Source: Fimbriimonadaceae bacterium (GTDB lineage: Bacteria; Armatimonadota; Fimbriimonadia; Fimbriimonadales; Fimbriimonadaceae). From it: a stretch of 9,908 nucleotides of DNA. A model generated the notes under the pieces. It saw nothing but the letters and a program-made list of their open reading frames with translations, was not told the origin of the DNA and ran no database searches. Below are positions 5,931-9,908 of this stretch, piece by piece (positions within the stretch are counted from its first letter, which is position 1; each line of letters begins with the position of its first letter). A program made the translations under genes and the position numbers. The DNA lies in the NCBI GenBank assembly GCA_020849075.1, contig JADLGZ010000164.1, forward strand, positions 1 through 9,908, read 5' to 3'.

Positions 5931-7331
5931 CAACCATGTTGTTCGCCAAGCACCATCCGATCGTCCGCCGGCTTGAAAGTAGGGTCGCATCAAGAAGGGA
6001 GTTCGACCAACGGGCTTACAGCGAATGGAAGGGATTCCATCCTCCATACCTTCATCCGTGATTTCAAAGCAATTCTCCGGAAAAAGTTGCGGGACGCAAA
6101 TGGTTTCGGATCGTTTGTATCCATCTAAGGGCTCAGCCGAGTACACATACGGCCCGTATTGAACCGCAATATACTCTCGTCGTACGATCTCTTGACCGTG
6201 GTGATCCAACGTGTCCTTCGCGTGGTGAATCTTCAACTTGGGAGGTGATTGTGGCTTCAGGAGTCCACTGTGCACCGCCTGCTCCAACGCTAGGGAGCCA
6301 CTTGACTTGCAACAGGCCCAATGGTAGGTGTTGTTTCGACGACCATTTGGGAACGTAAAGTAGCACCACTCCGCCCCATTGATGTCAATCGCACCAAGCA
6401 AAGCATTGTGGAGTGCCAGATTCCATGCCTCCTCATACTTGGGACTGGGGTTGATCCTTGCCAGCTGCTCACAAAGACGTATCCACATTTGGGTCGAGCA
6501 CGTCTCCGTGAGGCCATCGGGAGAGAAAAACCCTCGCTTGTTAAAGACTTCTTTGTGCGTTGCGATGCCCCCCCAAGGACCGCCTAATGCACTGAGATGA
6601 TGGGTCGCAATATCGGCCCATAGATATTCAACCGCTGGTACTTGCAAGTTCAAAGCTAGGAGCCCGTTCAACAGCCAACAAATCTGATAAGATTTCCCTG
6701 TCCCGAGTTCGGCTACGTCCCGCTGCGCGCTCAGTTCCCCAACGCTAGCTTCGAGGGCCCGAACCACCTCTAACGCATACGAAGAAATCTCATCTTGCTT
6801 GGTCAAACGTGCCAAAACGGCAAGCGGCTCGATAATGATGGCGCTACTTGTCCCTTTGTGGTTACCTTGTCGAACGACTTGGGCAGGAGCCACACTCATG
6901 ATCGCGCTCGCTGCCCGTCTGGCGGTCTCGAGGGCTTGATCATTCGCCATAAACTCCGAGGCGTGGGTTAGCCCCATGATGGTCCAGGCGTGATTCCAGA
7001 TATCCCATGTCCTGACCTCATGAGCCCGGGGATGGTGAAAGCGGCACTCTGCATGCTCAGCATAGGTCCCTAGGTAGCCGCTTGGTTCCTGCTGTTGGCT
7101 TAAGAAGTCGACAACCGCTTCAACTCGACCCTTCAGGATCTCGTCTCTAGTACGGTGCCATGCTAGGGCTGCCGTACATAGCCACTTTCCGACGTGCTCA
7201 CCATACCAGTCGCCTGTCGTGCCCCGACGAGGCCTAGCGAACAGCTGGACCGGTTCGCTCTCCGGCCCGGTGATGAACTTCATGACCCTTTCCCGATACG
7301 AAGCCTCCACGGCGGCCTCGAGGGGTGTCAT
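5913..7331 (-). CDS. Short GH127/DUF1680-like glycoside hydrolase (beta-L-arabinofuranosidase family)
   Basis: The product is 472 residues when started at ATG 7331, which overlaps the previous stop as ATGA and has AAGGTGG upstream; an in-frame ATG at 7367 would add 12 residues and lacks this logic. Residues 40 to about 350 form the alpha-barrel: DWYGEHVGKWLCTAA (41-55) matches the family's GHYLGHYLSALA block. LTETCS (274-279) and HWACCKSSG (337-345) supply Glu276, Cys278, Cys340 and Cys341, matching the zinc-cysteine site of the characterised Bifidobacterium HypBA1. Glu261 sits where the acid/base is expected. IAVQYGPYVYSAE (388-400) matches the family's RGPLVY strand, but only about 50 residues separate it from the Cys pair instead of well over 100, so part of the beta-sandwich is missing. 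No signal peptide is seen, suggesting a cytoplasmic enzyme acting on small glycosides. The substrate is inferred from family only. Confidence 0.82.
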   Translation of the reverse strand: MTPLEAAVEASYRERVMKFITGPESEPVQLFARPRRGTTGDWYGEHVGKWLCTAALAWHRTRDEILKGRVEAVVDFLSQQQEPSGYLGTYAEHAECRFHHPRAHEVRTWDIWNHAWTIMGLTHASEFMANDQALETARRAASAIMSVAPAQVVRQGNHKGTSSAIIIEPLAVLARLTKQDEISSYALEVVRALEASVGELSAQRDVAELGTGKSYQICWLLNGLLALNLQVPAVEYLWADIATHHLSALGGPWGGIATHKEVFNKRGFFSPDGLTETCSTQMWIRLCEQLARINPSPKYEEAWNLALHNALLGAIDINGAEWCYFTFPNGRRNNTYHWACCKSSGSLALEQAVHSGLLKPQSPPKLKIHHAKDTLDHHGQEIVRREYIAVQYGPYVYSAEPLDGYKRSETICVPQLFPENCFEITDEGMEDGIPSIRCKPVGRTPFLMRPYFQAGGRSDGAWRTTWLEVAWQ

Positions 7332-9376
7332 GCGGGCACCACCTTCGGCGTGCCGGCTCCCAAACAACCGGATTCGACAACAAAACCAAAGGCTCCCCCG
7401 ACCAAGGGTTGGCTGGGATCAACCGCGGACAGGGTCAAGCGTCCGTCAATCCACACCCGGATCGTGTTCTCCTTGACTTCCACTTCAACCTCGTAGTCTT
7501 GGAAGGCCTCCCATGGAAAACTCGTTTGGGCGAGGGTTCGGCGCCCGTCAAGAGCCTTCTCTATCCTGATTTGCCCTGGCTCGGCAAATAGAACAGCATA
7601 ATAACGCCGGGTCCCTTGAACCCGAATGGCCACGCCAGCGGAGACGGCCATCTTGGGCGTCAAGCGGCACTCAACTCGGTAGTCTTGCCATTGCATTGTT
7701 CCCTGCGTTAGCAGGCCGACCCCTTCGTTATGGCAAAGGTAGTCATAGCGGTCACGTTCGTATTCGAATCGGTCTAGGGATTTTGCCCAAGCGCGGGCGG
7801 CCATGGTCCCCGGCAAGATCGGGAATTGCGACGTAGGGATGCCAGTCCAGTGCATCCTTTCCACAACGACCTCACCTTCTTGCACTTCAATTCCGACTTG
7901 GTGGATGGGGTACCCCTGAGTATCCGGGATCTCCCATTCAACCGTTGGGCCCTCAATAACGGGGCCATAGAGGAAGTCCGTCCCATCTTCGGCATTGTAA
8001 TGGCCAATAAACAAACGAGCTACACCTGTGCCGTGAACCTCAGCCGTCAGCCTCTGTCCCGAGTAGAGAGTGGGACTTGCGACTAGAACATAGCCAGATT
8101 TCAGGTCCTTAGTCTCGGGCGGGACAAAGGTGTCGGTACCGAAGTGGGCCCTCCCCTGCAAGCGAATCGCTCTACCAATATTGGTAACGCTTCCCTCCTC
8201 ACCGATATTGGGTCGCCAACCCTGAACACTACCTGGTAAATCGAAGTTGAAGCGTGCTCCCTCCTTTGGTGCAATGGGCTCTAGACCAGCCAGTCCCCGA
8301 CCACAATTTACGACAAACAGAGTCTCTTGAACTGCGTCGCTGATCGAACGGCCACCATCCGCGCTCGGGAGGAAGAGCCGATCCGCTACTGGGCCACGCC
8401 AATCCTGCTTGTCAAATGCGGAAAGCCCGTTCCTAACCCCTAAGATCGCACCAACATTGCCCGAGTTGCAATCAGTATCCCACCCGGCGGTGTTTACGAT
8501 ATGCATCGAGCGATCAAAGTCGCCCTCACCGTGAAGAAGGGCGAGATGAATAAGGCCATGATTCGGGATCAAATGACATTGGCCTGCGTACTTATCGTAG
8601 CCATACTCGCCTTGAAGGCGAAGCCTATTCTCGCGCCAATCCGGCTCACGAACATGCCATGTCCTGATATCACTGATCAACCTGCTCACGACGCTGTCGG
8701 TTGGGATCAACTCCAGTGCCGTATCCAGGAGGTCATCAAGGTCTTTCTCAACAAAGGCTTGGGCCACCATTGCGGCAAGAATCTGCGCTCCGTATACGGC
8801 CTCGCCGTCATGACTGACTCGAGCGGCAGTGGCGGCAAACCGTGCGGCTGAGGCAGGGTCGCCGGGGCACACAAGGCCCCAGCCGTCAATGAAGATTTGA
8901 GCACCGATTTGCTCCGAAAGCACCTTCCCGTTCAGTTCCGCCGAGCCACTAGCGGGGGCCGCAATGCCGTGCTTCATACGAAGGTAGGCCGTATGTTCGG
9001 TGGAATTACCCATCCCACCCCACCACAAAATTGTGGTCCGTTCGATCAGATAGTTAAGCCAGGTTTGCCCAACTTGGGCAGAGGTCAGGTCTTTGCTGTA
9101 CCCGTAGTCTTCCAGGGCCCGAAGGAAGGTGAAAGTACCGGAAATATCATCATCGGTGATGATCAGTCGCCGACCGCGCTGCTCATGAATGTAATAAGTC
9201 ACATCGCCAATCTCTTCCGCGATGCGCTCGTAGCTCCAATTTTCTACTGGCCTTCCAAGGTAGACGCCAATAAGCTTGCCCAGAATGCCCGCGTAGACTT
9301 GCTCCGGGTAGCTAGCCTCTGCGGCCCCCGAATAATAGGGAGCTCCAGTAATTGCGTATTGAGGTGGCTCGTTCAT
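7328..9376 (-). CDS. ADP-ribosylglycohydrolase-family protein with two C-terminal beta-sandwich domains
   Basis: This 682-residue protein has no signal peptide. Residues 20-365 are an ADP-ribosylglycohydrolase (DraG/ARH) fold: GKLIGVYLGRPVENW (33-47), ITDDDISGT (73-81, the metal-binding TDDT motif as TDDD), QIGAQIFIDGWGLV (156-169), VSHDGEAVYGA (187-197) and WDTDCNSGNVGAILG (299-313, the second metal motif). The known fold is about 300 residues, so roughly 300 are extra. Residues about 375-510 form a beta-rich domain, and about 530-672 resemble a LamG/DUF1080 (concanavalin-like) sandwich, with WQDYRVECRL and IRVWIDGRLT as typical strands. Such tails are common in carbohydrate-active proteins. 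The ATG overlaps the previous stop as ATGA (9376-9373). Family members remove ADP-ribose from proteins or cleave related ribosides, but this branch lies in sugar-degradation loci and is mostly uncharacterised. Metal-dependent glycoside hydrolysis is likely; the substrate is unknown. Confidence 0.85.
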   Translation of the reverse strand: MNEPPQYAITGAPYYSGAAEASYPEQVYAGILGKLIGVYLGRPVENWSYERIAEEIGDVTYYIHEQRGRRLIITDDDISGTFTFLRALEDYGYSKDLTSAQVGQTWLNYLIERTTILWWGGMGNSTEHTAYLRMKHGIAAPASGSAELNGKVLSEQIGAQIFIDGWGLVCPGDPASAARFAATAARVSHDGEAVYGAQILAAMVAQAFVEKDLDDLLDTALELIPTDSVVSRLISDIRTWHVREPDWRENRLRLQGEYGYDKYAGQCHLIPNHGLIHLALLHGEGDFDRSMHIVNTAGWDTDCNSGNVGAILGVRNGLSAFDKQDWRGPVADRLFLPSADGGRSISDAVQETLFVVNCGRGLAGLEPIAPKEGARFNFDLPGSVQGWRPNIGEEGSVTNIGRAIRLQGRAHFGTDTFVPPETKDLKSGYVLVASPTLYSGQRLTAEVHGTGVARLFIGHYNAEDGTDFLYGPVIEGPTVEWEIPDTQGYPIHQVGIEVQEGEVVVERMHWTGIPTSQFPILPGTMAARAWAKSLDRFEYERDRYDYLCHNEGVGLLTQGTMQWQDYRVECRLTPKMAVSAGVAIRVQGTRRYYAVLFAEPGQIRIEKALDGRRTLAQTSFPWEAFQDYEVEVEVKENTIRVWIDGRLTLSAVDPSQPLVGGAFGFVVESGCLGAGTPKVVPA

Positions 9377-9908
9377 TTCTTTAGTAATGTGAGGGCGAGC
9401 GGCCGTGAGCCAGTAACGACTTCTACTCGAGCGGTAACGGACGTGCCATTCCGGTCGGCCTTCATGACCGCCTTGACCAGCCCCGGTGGTGGATTTGGTA
9501 TTGAGACTTGGGCCACGAACTGACGGTTAATAATCGTGGCAGGCCACGCGCCACCTTCCGGAGCTTGTCCCTTGACCGTCACCTGAACGACTGTGTTAAA
9601 GTCTCGGAATCCCTTAATAGTTGAGGTCTCCTTGGTACTTAGGGCAACCTCCTGGGCTCGGCGTTCCGCCTCGGCACGGATGGCATCTTTCACCTTTGCA
9701 GGAAGTGAAGCGGTTTGCAACGTTCCAACGTGACTGCCGGACACCACGACACCAGATACAACGTAAGAAGGTGGAGGATCCAAGAGGATTGGATCAGCCG
9801 ATTCAACTCCCCAATTCAGATCAATTGCGCTGTCAACCTGGATGGATTTCACTCCTTCTATTGTTAGGGCAATGTCATCCCTTGCCTTCACCTTTTGACC
9901 CCGCAAGA
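9373..9908 (-). CDS. Unidentified beta-rich protein, C-terminal part (5' end at or beyond window edge)
   Basis: The frame runs from the right edge to a TGA at 9375-9373. A TTG at 9906 could be a start but may be an internal Leu, since the frame is open to the edge; at least 177 residues are present. I do not recognise the family. Visible features are a beta-rich first part (IALTIEGVKSIQVDSAIDL), the proline run LDPPPSYVV, and a charged helix with many Ala, Glu and Arg residues (about 70-95). A second beta-rich part (VVQVTVKGQ, then FVAQVSIPNPPPG) follows, and the end reads SRPLALTLLKK. No membrane segment, signal sequence or catalytic motif is evident in the visible portion. It is the first visible gene of the operon, and its stop overlaps the next ATG as ATGA, so it is co-translated with the ADP-ribosylglycohydrolase-like protein. 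Confidence 0.65.
   Translation of the reverse strand, partial: LRGQKVKARDDIALTIEGVKSIQVDSAIDLNWGVESADPILLDPPPSYVVSGVVVSGSHVGTLQTASLPAKVKDAIRAEAERRAQEVALSTKETSTIKGFRDFNTVVQVTVKGQAPEGGAWPATIINRQFVAQVSIPNPPPGLVKAVMKADRNGTSVTARVEVVTGSRPLALTLLKK

Larger units (their letters stand above)
2118..9908 (-). other. Six-gene translationally coupled operon (unknown, ADPRH-like, GH127-like, citDE, citF, serine hydrolase)
   Basis: All genes on this stretch read in the same direction with no intergenic DNA. Junctions are ATGA at 9376-9373, ATGA at 7331-7328, a 10-base overlap at 5922-5913, TTGA at 4795-4792 and ATGA at 3254-3251. The promoter lies beyond the right edge. No hairpin with a T-run is visible at the 3' end, where only 5 bases separate the operon from the convergent kinase gene, so the transcripts may overlap. 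Coupling of this kind usually marks one pathway or complex; the common substrate is not evident. Confidence 0.8.

Noticed and set aside
7332..7367. Longer start for the GH127-like gene (ATG at 7367)
   Set aside because: The extra 12 residues have no family counterpart, whereas ATG 7331 gives an ATGA overlap like the other junctions and has AAGGTGG at good distance.
8897..9523. 208-codon plus-strand frame
   Set aside because: It spans the junction of two minus-strand genes and is antisense to conserved ADPRH motifs; the product shows no coherent pattern.

Overview
The window (about 55% GC by eye, one scaffold piece without RNA genes or mobile elements) looks like the chromosome of a free-living, plant-polymer-degrading bacterium. 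The best guess is Armatimonadota (Fimbriimonas-like), with Planctomycetota or Verrucomicrobiota as alternatives. The hints are a secreted jelly-roll-like protein ending in a dockerin-type calcium repeat, common use of TTG and GTG starts, and a DUF1680/GH127-like enzyme next to an ADP-ribosylglycohydrolase-family protein. The taxonomic call is inference.

Layout. At the left edge a secreted protein gene (minus strand, 1-1049, cut at its 3' end) diverges from a ribokinase-type PfkB kinase (plus, 1210-2112). The 160-bp gap between them carries a perfect 11+11 inverted repeat placed like an operator. The kinase converges, with only 5 bp between stop codons, on a minus-strand operon that fills the rest of the window. 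Read in transcription order it holds: an unidentified beta-rich protein (9908-9373, start outside the window or at its edge); a three-domain ADP-ribosylglycohydrolase-like protein (9376-7328); a short GH127/DUF1680-like protein (7331-5913); a fusion of citrate lyase acyl-carrier (CitD) and beta (CitE) subunits (5922-4792); the citrate lyase alpha subunit CitF (4795-3251); and a class C beta-lactamase-fold serine hydrolase (3254-2118). Four of the five junctions are 4-base start/stop overlaps (ATGA or TTGA). The fifth is a short overlap with a perfect GGAGG just before the next start. This is a single, tightly coupled transcription unit.

How the genes may work together. CitF and CitDE together supply all three citrate-lyase-type activities (acyl-ACP:citrate transferase, acyl carrier, citryl-ACP lyase), but the usual maturation genes citC, citX and citG are not in the window. 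The other operon members look like enzymes that cleave glycosidic or ester bonds. Two readings are worth testing. (1) The operon may dismantle a glycoside esterified with a citrate-like or citramalate-like acid. (2) The ADP-ribosylglycohydrolase-like protein may act on the alpha-1''->2' ribosyl-ribose bond of the CitD prosthetic group, a bond also found in poly(ADP-ribose). The CitD domain has Arg where the prosthetic-group serine is expected, with Ser next to it, so the carrier itself deserves scrutiny. No promoter for the operon lies in the window.
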